DNA of 64,000 nt from Gemmiger formicilis (GCF_900167555.1 NZ_FUYF01000005.1:62001-126000); one strand, 5' to 3'. Positions 46,643 to 55,203 are shown, counted from the stretch's first letter. Notes: generated by a model from the letters alone, not told the origin. Translations and numbers: made by a program.

Positions 46643-46948
46643 GCAGGGGCGAGCATTGCTCGCCCGCAGCCGTGTGCAGCAGCGGCAGGTTCCCCGGGCG
46701 GATATGGAATCCGCCCCTACGTTTCCTTTTGCAAATCGCTCTGCGGTTTTCTCCCTGCCTCCCTCTGGGAGGGAGGTGGCCCCGCAGGGCCGGAGGGAGA
46801 GAACCTTGCCACGGCCCGAAATGTTTCGGATAACCGCAAGGTTCTCTCCCCCACCGCCTGCGGGCGGAGCCCTTCGGGCCCGAGCCCCTCTGTCGCTACG
46901 CGACATCTCCCCACGCAGTGGGGAGTCACCCTCCCAGAGGGGGCCAAG
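46643..46948. repeat. Two repeat types between glycosyltransferase genes
   Basis: 46643-46720 holds GGGCGAGCATTGCTCGCCC and GGGCGGATATGGAATCCGCCC palindromes. 46757-46948 is a larger element with inverted ends (CCCTCTGGGAGGG on the left, CCCTCCCAGAGGGGGCCAAGG on the right) and an inner GAGAGAACCTTGC...GCAAGGTTCTCTC stem. The remaining bases to 47003 hold an extended -10-like TGCTACACT. Confidence 0.75.
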
Positions 46949-47003
46949 GGCGCCGTCCCCGTTTCCAAAATGCTACACTACCCAAATTGAGAGGTACACC
47001 CCT

Positions 47004-47723
47004 TTGGATAAAAAAGTTCTTGTTATCATCCCGTGCTACAATGAGGAGGATAACATCGTCAATACGGTGGAAAATCTGCGCGCAGAATGCCCGGAGGTGG
47101 ATTTTCTCGTCGTGAACGACTGCTCTACCGACAGCAGCGCCGAGCTGCTTCGCAGGCATCATTACCCGTTCCTGGACCTGCCGGTCAATCTGGGCATCGG
47201 CGGCAACGTGCAGTGCGGCTACCTGTACGCCGTGCGCAACGGCTACGATGTGGCCGTGCAGATGGACGGCGACGGTCAGCACGACCCCGCCTACCTGATG
47301 GAGATCGTGCAGCCCGTGCTGGACGGCGAATGCGATATGTGCATCGGCAGCCGCTTTGTCAAAAAAGAGGGCTTCCAGACCAGCTTTATGCGCCGGGTCG
47401 GCATCCGGTTCTTGAGCGGGCTGATTTTCCTGCTGTCCGGGCATAGGGTGCTGGACGTGACCAGCGGCTTCCGCGCGACCAATGCGCGGATGACCGCCTA
47501 TTTTGCCCGGCACTACGCCATCGACTACCCGGAGCCAGAGGCCGCGCTGGCCGCGATTTTGGCGGGCTTCAAGGTGGCCGAGGCCCCCGTCATCATGCGG
47601 GAGCGGCAGGGCGGCGTGTCCAGCATCCACAGCTTCAAGAGCGTCTACTACATGATCAAGGTCTCGCTGGCGCTCATCATTGACCGTCTGTCCATCCGCA
47701 AAAGCAAGGGGGGCCGCGCATGA
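47004..47723 (+). CDS. Polyprenyl-phosphate-type glycosyltransferase family 2
   Basis: 239 residues beginning (M)DKKVLVIIPCYNEEDNIVNTV. The GT-A core shows VVNDCSTDSS, LGIGGNVQCGYLYAVRNGYD and the metal motif VQMDGDGQHDP, then TSGFRATNARM. Relatives move a sugar onto undecaprenyl phosphate (GtrB/DPM1-like). Start is TTG at 47004, the only start before the conserved region that is not in repeat DNA; AGAGG lies nine bases upstream. Overlaps the DUF2304 gene by four bases, its common partner. Confidence 0.88.
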   Translation: MDKKVLVIIPCYNEEDNIVNTVENLRAECPEVDFLVVNDCSTDSSAELLRRHHYPFLDLPVNLGIGGNVQCGYLYAVRNGYDVAVQMDGDGQHDPAYLMEIVQPVLDGECDMCIGSRFVKKEGFQTSFMRRVGIRFLSGLIFLLSGHRVLDVTSGFRATNARMTAYFARHYAIDYPEPEAALAAILAGFKVAEAPVIMRERQGGVSSIHSFKSVYYMIKVSLALIIDRLSIRKSKGGRA

Positions 47724-48073
47724 CCGCACAATTACAGCTGTTTATGATTCTGGGCGCGGTGGTGCTGCTGCTCATCATCTTTGCGTTTTTGAAGCGCGGG
47801 CTGATGAGCGTCAAGTACAGTCTGCTCTGGCTTGCGCTGGCCGTCGGGCTGGTCATTGCGGCGGCGTTCCCCTACGTGGTCTACGTGCTGCGCGACCTGT
47901 TGGACATTGAGATGCCGGTCAATCTGGTGTTTTTGTTAATGTTCTGCTTTGTGCTGGTGGTACTGCTCTCGCTGAGCATTGCCATCAGCCAGCTGGCCGA
48001 CAAGTGCAAGCGGCTGACCCAGGCCAACGCTATGCTGGAAAAGCGCGTGCGCGACCTGGAAGAAAAGAAATAA
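47720..48073 (+). CDS. DUF2304 domain-containing membrane protein
   Basis: 117 residues, three membrane helices (about 7-24, 36-58, 67-91) and a C-terminal basic coiled-coil end (AISQLADKCKRLTQANAMLEKRVRDLEEKK). DUF2304 proteins are nearly always coupled to GT2 enzymes of the kind just upstream and may serve as flippase-like or scaffold partners. Function is not proven. Confidence 0.85.
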   Translation: MTAQLQLFMILGAVVLLLIIFAFLKRGLMSVKYSLLWLALAVGLVIAAAFPYVVYVLRDLLDIEMPVNLVFLLMFCFVLVVLLSLSIAISQLADKCKRLTQANAMLEKRVRDLEEKK

Positions 48074-48091
48074 TTGCGGAGAATAGGAATC

Positions 48092-49594
48092 ATGACGATA
48101 ACTTGGGAGCAGGTCCTCGCCTTCCTGTGCGAGGATCAGACCATGGCAATTACCTCGCTGTTGTTCCTCGCCTTTTTTGCGGCAGTGGCACTCATCAACT
48201 ATGCCCTGCCCCGTGTGCTGCGGCCCTACTTTCTGCTGGCCGCCAGCTACGGCTTCTTCTGCTATGACCCCGTCAACCGCCCGCTGGTCTGGGTGATCGC
48301 CGCCGCCACGGTGCTGACCTGGCTGTGCGGCCTGATCATCGGCAAGGTCAGGGCCAAGCCCGTGCGGGTGCTGGCACTGGCTGCGTCGGTGGGGTTCGGC
48401 ATCGGTATCCTTGTCTACTACAAATACTGGAACCTGCTGGCGGACACGGTGGGCGGCAGCATCCTCTCCCACCGGGAGAATCTGCTGGCCCCGCTGGGGT
48501 TGAGCTACTTCACGTTTGCGGCGATGAGCTACACCATCGACGTCTACAAGCGCCGCTGCCGGGTCGAGACAAACCTGCTGCACTACGCGCTGTTTGTCAG
48601 CTTCTTCCCCACCCTCATCAACGGGCCTATTGAGCGCTATCCCCAGATGCGCCCGCAGATCCAGAAAAGCCGCCGGTTCAGCTATGGCCGCTGCGCGGGC
48701 GGCGCGTTCCGTATGCTGTGGGGCTACACCAAAAAGATGGTCCTTGCCGACAACCTGAGCCACTATGTCTCGCTGGTCTACGGCGATGTCGGCAGCATGA
48801 GCGGCCCGAACCTCGTGGCTGCCACGGTGCTGTTTGCCGTGCAGCTGTACATGGACTTTTCCGGCTGCTGCGACATTGCCCTGGGCGCGGCGCGCATTCT
48901 GGGCTATGACCTGATCGAGAATTTCCAGTCCCCGTTTGAGGCGCGGACCTTCAACGATTTCTGGCGGCGGTGGCACATCTCGATGACGAGCTGGTTCCGC
49001 GACTACGTCTATTTCAGCCTCGGCGGCAGCCGCTGCGCCCCGTGGCGGCACTACTTAAACATCGTCATCGTCTTTGTCTGCTCCGGCCTGTGGCACGGTG
49101 CGGACTGGCGGTATCTGGCGTGGGGCCTGTTCACGGGTCTGCTGGCCGCCTTCGGTGTCATGACCGCCAGGGCGCGGCAGAGAATCAACCGCTATAACCC
49201 GCTCTACCGCATGGGCTGGTTCAAGGTATTCTGGCAGTGTCTTTTCACCAATGCGCTGTTCTGCCTGACGCTCGTGTTCTTCGCGTCGGCTATCTACAAC
49301 ACCGACCCGTTTGCCGTGTACGGCTCGCTTTTACAGGGCTGGGACGGTCTGACAGGGTCGTGGGCGCAGGTGTCGAATCTCATCTACAGCAGCGGCATTG
49401 ATGGCCGTTTGCCCGTCGTGCTGCTGTTTGGCTGCTTCGTCGTCTTTGCGGCGGAGCATAAGGGCCGCAGCGTCGCCCGCTGGATCCGCCAGCAGGTCTG
49501 GCCGCTGCGTTGGACGCTCTACTACGGCATGGCTGCAGCGATTCTGTTCTTCGCCGCCTTCGGCCAGTCGGCGTTCATCTACCAGCAGTATTGA
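48092..49594 (+). CDS. MBOAT family O-acyltransferase (AlgI-like), second system
   Basis: 500 residues, about eleven membrane helices. The motifs WRRWHISMTSWFRDYVYFSLGGSR with His295 and SGLWHGADWRYLAWG with His335 are canonical. ATG at 48092 has a weak AGGAA site upstream. It is followed by an SGNH partner and two further acyltransferases, forming an O-acylation module attached to the FucNAc glycan locus. Sequence differs clearly from the MBOAT at 505-1869, so it probably serves another acceptor. Confidence 0.92.
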   Translation: MTITWEQVLAFLCEDQTMAITSLLFLAFFAAVALINYALPRVLRPYFLLAASYGFFCYDPVNRPLVWVIAAATVLTWLCGLIIGKVRAKPVRVLALAASVGFGIGILVYYKYWNLLADTVGGSILSHRENLLAPLGLSYFTFAAMSYTIDVYKRRCRVETNLLHYALFVSFFPTLINGPIERYPQMRPQIQKSRRFSYGRCAGGAFRMLWGYTKKMVLADNLSHYVSLVYGDVGSMSGPNLVAATVLFAVQLYMDFSGCCDIALGAARILGYDLIENFQSPFEARTFNDFWRRWHISMTSWFRDYVYFSLGGSRCAPWRHYLNIVIVFVCSGLWHGADWRYLAWGLFTGLLAAFGVMTARARQRINRYNPLYRMGWFKVFWQCLFTNALFCLTLVFFASAIYNTDPFAVYGSLLQGWDGLTGSWAQVSNLIYSSGIDGRLPVVLLFGCFVVFAAEHKGRSVARWIRQQVWPLRWTLYYGMAAAILFFAAFGQSAFIYQQY

Positions 49595-49609
49595 GAAAGG
49601 CGGTGTATC

Positions 49610-50998
49610 ATGGCGAAATCCCCTACCCCGATTCCCGCACCGCCGGTCAAGATCCACCGCGGTGCCCCCGGCAGCGCACCCGCCCGGCAGCGCCGCCGCA
49701 GAAAGAAGGTCAACCCGTTCGTGCTGTTCCTGCGCGGGCTGGCGCGGCGGCTCTACTTCGGCATCAAGACGGCGTTCAAGTTCCTGCTGTTTGTGCCGGT
49801 GCTGGTGTTCATGGTGGCGTTCAGCTACAATGTGGACCGCAGCGGTCTGTTCCAGGGCGCGCTGGCACCCCGCCGCATCGTCGACTTGATGCTCCAAGGC
49901 TACGACGTTACAAACTTCGAGCAGATGGACGAGCGCGAGGTGGTACAGTTATTTGCACAGGATGTGCCCGAGACGCCCGAGGCCATCGGCATCGGCTCGA
50001 GCCGTGTTCTGCAGTTCAACCGCGAGAACACCGGCGTCGAGAGCTTCTTCAACATGGGCGTCACCGGCGCGGACGTGCGCGACAACATGACAAGCTACTA
50101 CAAGATGGTCACCTACGGCAAGGCCCCGAAGGTTCTTTTGTGGAGCATAGACCCGTGGGTGTTCTACGGCAGCGAGGCCGCGTTTGACGCGCGCGCCGAC
50201 GCCGACCTGTACAACGAGTTTCTGACGAAGGTCCTGAACGTGCCCACCGATTACGAGGAGCCTGACAAGGTCGAGCTGTGGAAGGCGCTGGCCGACCCGG
50301 CGTACTTCCAGGGCAACGTAGACTACTACATAAAGAACCGCGGGCAGGCCACCGTCACCGACGACGAGGGCAACACGATAGAGTTTAACCCCGTCGAGGG
50401 CGACCCCTACAACCAGACCACGTCGATCAAACGGTCCGACGGCAGCGTTTTGTACGATGTAGCGTTCCGCAATCAGACCGAGGACCAGATCCGCACGCTG
50501 GCCGCCGAAGCCTGTATGAGCTTTAACAGCGTACACATGGAGGGCTTTGACGAGCTGAGCCAGACTCAGATCCAGGCGTTCGACTCCTTCGTCAGATACG
50601 CCCAGTCGCAGGGCACAACGGTCATTCTTGTGCTGTCGCCGTGGCACCCGTATCTGTACGGCTACCTGCTGACCGAGCCGGAGAACCACAAGGGCTTCTT
50701 CCAGGTGGAAAACTGGCTGCGGCAGTACTGTGCCGACAACAACGTGCCGATTTACGGCAGCTACGACCCCGCGTGCATTGAAGGCTTGCAGGAGACAGAC
50801 TTCTTTGACGGTCTGCACTGCGGCGGCACCGGCATTGCCCGGTTCTTCCCCGGCATCCCCCAGGCCCTGAGCGACCTGCAGAACGGCACACTGGCCAATC
50901 CGCTGGACGTACACCCCCGTACCAGCCTGGAGGACCCCAACGCACAGCCCGCCGAGGGCGAGACCCCCGACGGTGAAGTAACCCAACAGGAGGGATAA
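49610..50998 (+). CDS. SGNH-like membrane-anchored protein, MBOAT partner
   Basis: 462 residues. A basic, proline-rich cytoplasmic start (residues 1-50, with QRRRRKKV) and one membrane helix (about 56-76) lead to an extracellular SGNH-like domain with AIGIGSSRVLQF (Ser130/Ser131) and FFDGLHCGG (Asp400, His403). The C-terminal 40 residues are rich in Pro and Glu. It fits the AlgJ/AlgX/DltD role of receiving or transferring acyl groups outside the cell. Sits 15 bases after the MBOAT gene. Confidence 0.82.
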   Translation: MAKSPTPIPAPPVKIHRGAPGSAPARQRRRRKKVNPFVLFLRGLARRLYFGIKTAFKFLLFVPVLVFMVAFSYNVDRSGLFQGALAPRRIVDLMLQGYDVTNFEQMDEREVVQLFAQDVPETPEAIGIGSSRVLQFNRENTGVESFFNMGVTGADVRDNMTSYYKMVTYGKAPKVLLWSIDPWVFYGSEAAFDARADADLYNEFLTKVLNVPTDYEEPDKVELWKALADPAYFQGNVDYYIKNRGQATVTDDEGNTIEFNPVEGDPYNQTTSIKRSDGSVLYDVAFRNQTEDQIRTLAAEACMSFNSVHMEGFDELSQTQIQAFDSFVRYAQSQGTTVILVLSPWHPYLYGYLLTEPENHKGFFQVENWLRQYCADNNVPIYGSYDPACIEGLQETDFFDGLHCGGTGIARFFPGIPQALSDLQNGTLANPLDVHPRTSLEDPNAQPAEGETPDGEVTQQEG

Positions 50999-51000
50999 CT

Positions 51001-51540
51001 ATGGCATTCATTGAGATCGGTTTCAACACAAAGCGCCCGCTGATCCTGGGCCGCGGCGGCTTTGGCACCCAGCTGAACGACTGGCTGATGGACGAGGGCT
51101 GGGGCAGCGCGGACTTTCTGGACGACAACGCCCCCGACGCCGTGGGCGGCCTGCGGGATTACGTTGACCCTGCGATTTTGAAGCGCGGACGCCCCGCCTT
51201 TGTGGCGCTGGGCGACAACAAGCTGCGCGTCGAGCTGCTGCAAAAGCTGGCAGCAGCGGGCTACAGCACGCCGGTTTTTATCAGTGACGCCGCCTCTGTC
51301 AGCCCCAGCGCCGTGCTGGAGCCGGGCTGCATCATCCTGCCGCAGGCGTATGTCGGTGCGGACGCCCATCTGGGCGTGGGCTGCATCGTCAACGCGGGAG
51401 CCATCGTAGACCACAACGCCCATCTGGGCCGCGGCGTGCATGTGGCTCCGGGCGGCATCGTCAAGGCCAGCGCAGAGGTCGCCGAATTCGGCAAGGTCGA
51501 TTCCGGCGAGATCGTGCGCTCCCCGTGGGAGAACCAATAA
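51001..51540 (+). CDS. NeuD/PglD-like sugar acetyltransferase
   Basis: 179 residues. The N-terminal half is a short Rossmann-like part (PLILGRGGFGTQLNDWL), and the C-terminal half is a left-handed beta-helix of hexapeptide repeats (VLEPGCIILPQAYVGADAHLGVGCIVNAGAIVDHNAHLG) with the catalytic His of the NeuD/PglD family in VDHNAHLG. It would acetylate a sugar or nucleotide sugar in the cytoplasm. Overlaps the next gene by one base. Confidence 0.85.
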   Translation: MAFIEIGFNTKRPLILGRGGFGTQLNDWLMDEGWGSADFLDDNAPDAVGGLRDYVDPAILKRGRPAFVALGDNKLRVELLQKLAAAGYSTPVFISDAASVSPSAVLEPGCIILPQAYVGADAHLGVGCIVNAGAIVDHNAHLGRGVHVAPGGIVKASAEVAEFGKVDSGEIVRSPWENQ

Positions 51541-52553
51541 TGCCCCAGCGCCGCGATTATATTGACGAGCTGAAGGGTCTTGGCATCCTGCTGGTTGTGC
51601 TCGGCCATTTTATCGAGCAGTACCGCATGGGGTATTCCTTCGTCAGTGCGTCGTTTTTCTGCATCTATGCGTTCCACATGGCACTGTTCTGCATCTGCAG
51701 CGGGCTGGTAGCACGGTTCAACCCACGCAAGCTGGTCACACAGCAGCTGTGGCTGTACCTTGTGGGGCAGACGCTGATGCTGGCGTTCCGTGCCGCCGTT
51801 CTGCGGGAAAATTTTGCCGAGACGGGCGGCCTGCTGGCCGCGTGGCTGCTGCCGTGGCGGCATATATGGTATCTGTACGCGCTGATTTTCTGGCATCTGA
51901 CACTGCCGGTCCTGTGTCGGCTGCGGGACAGGCTGGGGCTGGCCGGTTCCTGCCTTGGCATGGCGCTGGCCGTGGGGCTGGCGCTGACTGCCGGGCTGGT
52001 GGACTGGCCCTTCACGCTGGTGCGGGTATTTGCATTCTACCCGTTTTATGCGTGCGGGGTGCTGCTCCGCCCGCAGCTGGACAGGCTGGCCGCGTTTGCG
52101 GCGGAGCACCGCCCGGTGCGTCTTGTGGCTGCGGCGGGGCTGGTGCTTGGCTATGGAGTGTATTTTCTCTGGGTGCTGCGGGCTGACCCGATCATGGACC
52201 ACAGCGCGGAGCTGTTCCACGATGTGAGCTATGCGGGCGGCGACAGGGTGCAGTACCGGGTCGTGTTCTACCTCGTGGGCATCGCGACCACGGCGGCGCT
52301 GACTGTGCTGGCCAGCCGTCGGCATCTGCTGGCCGGGCTGGGGCGGCACACGCTGGCGATCTATCTGCTGCATCTGCCGGTGCAGGCGCTGCTGGTCGAG
52401 CTGGGTCTGTACGACCTTATGCGCGGGAAGGCGACGATTGTCGTTGTGCTTTGGTCCGTGCTGCTGGCTGCGGTGACGCTGGCCGTGCTGAACCTTAGCC
52501 CGGTGCAGCGGGCGTGTGACGCGGTGGCGAATTGCTGGTACAAACGAAAATAA
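51540..52553 (+). CDS. Acyltransferase 3 (OafA-like) membrane protein
   Basis: 337 residues with about ten membrane helices. The N-terminal motif RDYIDELKGLGILLVVLGHFIEQ carries the conserved histidine of acyltransferase 3 proteins, which O-acetylate surface glycans from the cytoplasmic or periplasmic side. The ATG overlaps the stop of the NeuD-like gene. It is the last gene of the glycan locus before a terminator. Confidence 0.88.
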   Translation: MPQRRDYIDELKGLGILLVVLGHFIEQYRMGYSFVSASFFCIYAFHMALFCICSGLVARFNPRKLVTQQLWLYLVGQTLMLAFRAAVLRENFAETGGLLAAWLLPWRHIWYLYALIFWHLTLPVLCRLRDRLGLAGSCLGMALAVGLALTAGLVDWPFTLVRVFAFYPFYACGVLLRPQLDRLAAFAAEHRPVRLVAAAGLVLGYGVYFLWVLRADPIMDHSAELFHDVSYAGGDRVQYRVVFYLVGIATTAALTVLASRRHLLAGLGRHTLAIYLLHLPVQALLVELGLYDLMRGKATIVVVLWSVLLAAVTLAVLNLSPVQRACDAVANCWYKRK

Positions 52554-52562
52554 CCTCTGCAG

Positions 52563-52596
52563 GCGGCAGTCTCTTGAAAAAGGGACTGCCGCTTTT
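52563..52596 (+). terminator. Terminator of the glycan locus
   Basis: GCGGCAGTC (52563-52571) pairs with GACTGCCGC (52584-52592), followed by TTTTG. Confidence 0.8.
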
Positions 52597-52632
52597 GTCT
52601 ATTCTACACAAAAATGCGGGTGGGATTTCTGC

Positions 52633-52661
52633 TTGACATTCCCACTACATTGCAATACAAT
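52633..52661 (+). promoter_or_regulatory. Promoter of the PadR operon
   Basis: TTGACA (52633-52638) and TACAAT (52656-52661) with a 17-base spacer. TAGTCAGAG occurs twice just downstream (52662 and 52689 regions), a possible regulator site. Confidence 0.85.
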
Positions 52662-52708
52662 ATAGTCAGAGAACATGGTAATGCAAGGTAGTCAGAGGAG
52701 GTGAGCCG

Positions 52709-53038
52709 GTGTTTGACCAGGCACAGCTGCGCAAGGGCACGCTGGAAGGCTGCATTTTAAAGATCATTGACCGGGAACCGACCTACGGCTATGCCATTGC
52801 CACCACCCTGCGGGACAGCGGCTTTGCCGACCTGACCGAGGGCACACTCTATCCCCTGCTGCTGCGGCTCGAGCGCAAGGGGCTGATTGCCGCCGAGTAC
52901 CGCGCGGGTTCCGGCGGGCCGAGCCGCAAGTATTACCGCCTGACCCCCGACGGGGTGCAGTACCTTAACGAATTTACGGAGGCATGGCAGAACGCCAGCG
53001 ACACTGTGAACCGCATTTTGCACGACAAGGAGGGCTGA
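52709..53038 (+). CDS. PadR family transcriptional regulator
   Basis: 109 residues: KGTLEGCILKIIDREPTYGYAIATTL, then EGTLYPLLLRLERKGLI and the wing SRKYYRLTPDG, all typical of PadR. GTG start with AGGAGGTGA upstream. It is followed after three bases by a membrane protein gene, the common PadR-membrane-protein arrangement in which the regulator controls its own operon in response to envelope stress or drugs. Confidence 0.93.
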   Translation: MFDQAQLRKGTLEGCILKIIDREPTYGYAIATTLRDSGFADLTEGTLYPLLLRLERKGLIAAEYRAGSGGPSRKYYRLTPDGVQYLNEFTEAWQNASDTVNRILHDKEG

Positions 53039-53041
53039 ACC

Positions 53042-53737
53042 ATGAAAACAATGCGCAACGAATACCGCGACTTGAAAAAAGAGAACGACCTGATTTTTTC
53101 AACGCTGGCAGAGTACGACCGGGATACCATCACGGAAATCATCAGCGTGGTGGACAACACACGCGGCATCGGGTACGAGATCGAGCTGATTCGCAAGGAC
53201 CTGATCGCCATGGCGGCACAGGCCGAGGCCCGGCGCGACTATCTGCCGTCGGTCATCGGGGACGTAGAGGTTTTTAAGCGGAATCTGCTGGCAAGCATGC
53301 CCAGACCCAAGCTGGCGGATTACATGGCAGACAGCCTTGTGTGGCTGTGCACCTTTGCGTTGGTTTCCACCGCGACCTATACGGTGATGGGGCGGGCGTG
53401 GGACTGCTATTACGACGCGGTCTGGCTTGTGCTCTGCATTGCCATTATGATGCCCAGTGCGTGGCTGCTGCAGCGCATTGTCCCCGCCGAGTGGGCGGCC
53501 TCCACCGAAAAAGGTGTGCGGTACGGCGCCATTACAGCCGCCATGATGCTTTTGTGGTTCGTGGTGTTTTGGTTCGTCGACAAATGGATCACGCCGCTGC
53601 TGCCCACGGTGGGCCTGCCCAACCTTGCGGCAGTCATCCTGTTCGGCGCGGCACTGGCAGCGCTGCTTATCTGGCGCAACCATCGCCGCAACGAGCTTGC
53701 CGAAAAACGGCCCTGGCGGGATGTGATGGAGAACTAA
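53042..53737 (+). CDS. Membrane protein of unknown function, PadR partner
   Basis: 231 residues. A soluble helical N-terminal part (residues 1-95, KKENDLIFSTLAEYDRDTITEIISVVD) precedes four membrane helices (about 100-120, 126-145, 160-182, 190-210). I do not recognise a named catalytic family. Similar two-gene sets pair PadR with helical-domain membrane proteins such as DUF1700/DUF1048 types, and this gene plays that part here. Confidence 0.75.
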   Translation: MKTMRNEYRDLKKENDLIFSTLAEYDRDTITEIISVVDNTRGIGYEIELIRKDLIAMAAQAEARRDYLPSVIGDVEVFKRNLLASMPRPKLADYMADSLVWLCTFALVSTATYTVMGRAWDCYYDAVWLVLCIAIMMPSAWLLQRIVPAEWAASTEKGVRYGAITAAMMLLWFVVFWFVDKWITPLLPTVGLPNLAAVILFGAALAALLIWRNHRRNELAEKRPWRDVMEN

Positions 53738-53777
53738 AAGCGTCCCCCGATGGTGCGGAACCATCGGGGGACGCTTT
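53737..53777 (+). terminator. Terminator overlapping the stop codon
   Basis: A perfect stem of about 18 bp (53737-53754 with 53760-53777) starts at the last base of the TAA stop and ends in CTTTG; the T run is short. Confidence 0.7.
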
Positions 53778-53979
53778 GCCTTCCCCTGCGGGGGAAGGTG
53801 GCCAAACGCAGTGAGGTCGGATGAGGGGCGAGCTTTCCGCAATTGCCCATAAACGGGTTGCTGCGGGAAGGTCGCCCCTCATCAGTCACCTACGGTGACA
53901 GCTTCAGTCTACGCGCCAAGTGCCGCCTACGGCGGTTGCGCTTCGACACGCGCCTGCGGGCGCAGCCCCGCGGGGGAAG
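53778..53979. repeat. Larger dispersed repeat with nested module
   Basis: CCTTCCCCTGCGGGGGAAGG, GATGAGGGGCGA...TCGCCCCTCATC and a final CCCGCGGGGGAAGCC mark a copy of the repeat seen at 14.9, 31.4 and 34.4 kb. It carries the nested module at about 53906-53970 in the opposite orientation to 34.4 kb. Confidence 0.75.
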
Positions 53980-53983
53980 CCTT

Positions 53984-55054
53984 TTAAATATGCTCCAAAA
54001 TCTTGTTGCCCATCTCGGTGCAGCCTACCCTGGTGCAGCCGGGAGCCATCATGTCAGCGGTGCGGTAGCCCTCGTCGAGAACAGCGTTGACAGCCGCCTC
54101 GATCTCGTCGGCCTCGGCGAGCATATCGAAGCTGTAGCGCAGCATCATAGCCGCGGAGAGGATGCAGGCAATCGGGTTGACGACGTCCTGCCCGGCAATA
54201 TCGGGCGCAGAGCCGTGGATCGGCTCATACAGGCCGCAGGTGCCCTCGCCCAGCGAGGAGGACGGCACCATGCCGATGCTGCCGGTGATCTCACTGGCCT
54301 CGTCGGAGAGAATGTCGCCGAACATATTTTCCGTCACAATGACGTCAAACTGCGCAGGGTTCTTGCAGATCTGCATGGCGCAGTTGTCCACGAACATCTC
54401 GCTGTACTCGACCTCGGGGTACTCGGCCTGCAGACGGTGCATGACGGCGCGCCACAGGCGGCTGGTGTCCAGCACGTTGGCCTTATCCACACAGGTCAGT
54501 TTTTTGCGGCGCTTCATCGCCGTCTCAAAGCCGATGCGGCCAATGCGCTCGATCTCATGCTCGGAGTAGGGCATCGTGTCGATGGCGACCTTCTCGCCGT
54601 TCTGCTCGATGGTCTTATGCTCGCCGAAGTAGACGCCGCCGATCAGCTCACGCACAACGATGAAGTCAATGCCTTGGTCCACGATGGACTTTTTCAGCGG
54701 GGAGGCGTCCGCCAGCTGCGGCCAGATCTTGGCCGGGCGGTTGTTGGCGTAGAGGCCCATGCCCGCGCGCAGGCGCAGCAGCCCCTTCTCGGGGCGCTGG
54801 TCGCCGGGCAGGCCCTCCCACTTGGGGCCGCCGATGGCACCGAGCAGGACGCTGTCAGAGCTTTTGCACTTTTCCAGCTCCGACGCGGGGAGCGGGTCGC
54901 CAAACCTGTCGATGGCCTCGCCGCCCATGTAGGCGCGGGTGTAGGTGAAGGTGTGGCCATGCCTGGCCGCGATCTTATCCAGGACGCGCACCGCCTGGGT
55001 CACGATCTCGGGGCTGGAGCAGTCGCCGTAGATCAGAGTGATGTTTTTGTTCAT
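53984..55054 (-). CDS. leuB: 3-isopropylmalate dehydrogenase
   Basis: 356 residues. It oxidises and decarboxylates 3-isopropylmalate with NAD. The N-terminal ITLIYGDCSSPEIV, the loop SVLLGAIGGPKW, substrate arginines in LLRLRAGMGLYANNRPA, the region ELIGGVYFGEH, and the metal/NAD site VTENMFGDILSDEAS followed by EPIHGSAPDIAG are all present. It is the last gene of leuA-leuC-leuD-leuB and is cut off from leuD by a 130-base inverted-end repeat. Confidence 0.96.
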   Translation of the reverse strand: MNKNITLIYGDCSSPEIVTQAVRVLDKIAARHGHTFTYTRAYMGGEAIDRFGDPLPASELEKCKSSDSVLLGAIGGPKWEGLPGDQRPEKGLLRLRAGMGLYANNRPAKIWPQLADASPLKKSIVDQGIDFIVVRELIGGVYFGEHKTIEQNGEKVAIDTMPYSEHEIERIGRIGFETAMKRRKKLTCVDKANVLDTSRLWRAVMHRLQAEYPEVEYSEMFVDNCAMQICKNPAQFDVIVTENMFGDILSDEASEITGSIGMVPSSSLGEGTCGLYEPIHGSAPDIAGQDVVNPIACILSAAMMLRYSFDMLAEADEIEAAVNAVLDEGYRTADMMAPGCTRVGCTEMGNKILEHI

Positions 55055-55072
55055 GGGTGTCTCCTCTCTCTC

Positions 55073-55202
55073 TTGGCTCCCTCTGCGAGGGAGCTGTCGC
55101 CGCGGCGACTGAGGGAGAGAGCCTTACCGTTAGCTGCTGCTTGCGGGAAGTTCTCTCCCCCACCGCCTGCGGGCGGAGCCCCCTCGCAGAGGGGGCCAAG
55201 GG
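55073..55202. repeat. MITE-like element between leuD and leuB
   Basis: A 130-base element with 20-base inverted ends that differ at one position (55073-55092 against 55182-55201). Inside lies a GAGAGAGCC...GTTCTCTCCC stem. It ends two bases before the leuD stop codon on the minus strand. The same type is at 46757-46948. Confidence 0.85.
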
Positions 55203-55203
55203 G

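Noticed and set aside
46626-47003. N-terminal extension of the GT2 gene
   Set aside because: The extra 126 codons translate repeat DNA; the conserved GT2 start is at the TTG at 47004.
55073-55202. Insertion sequence
   Set aside because: Inverted ends are present but the element is only 130 bases and encodes no transposase; it is listed as a MITE-like repeat.
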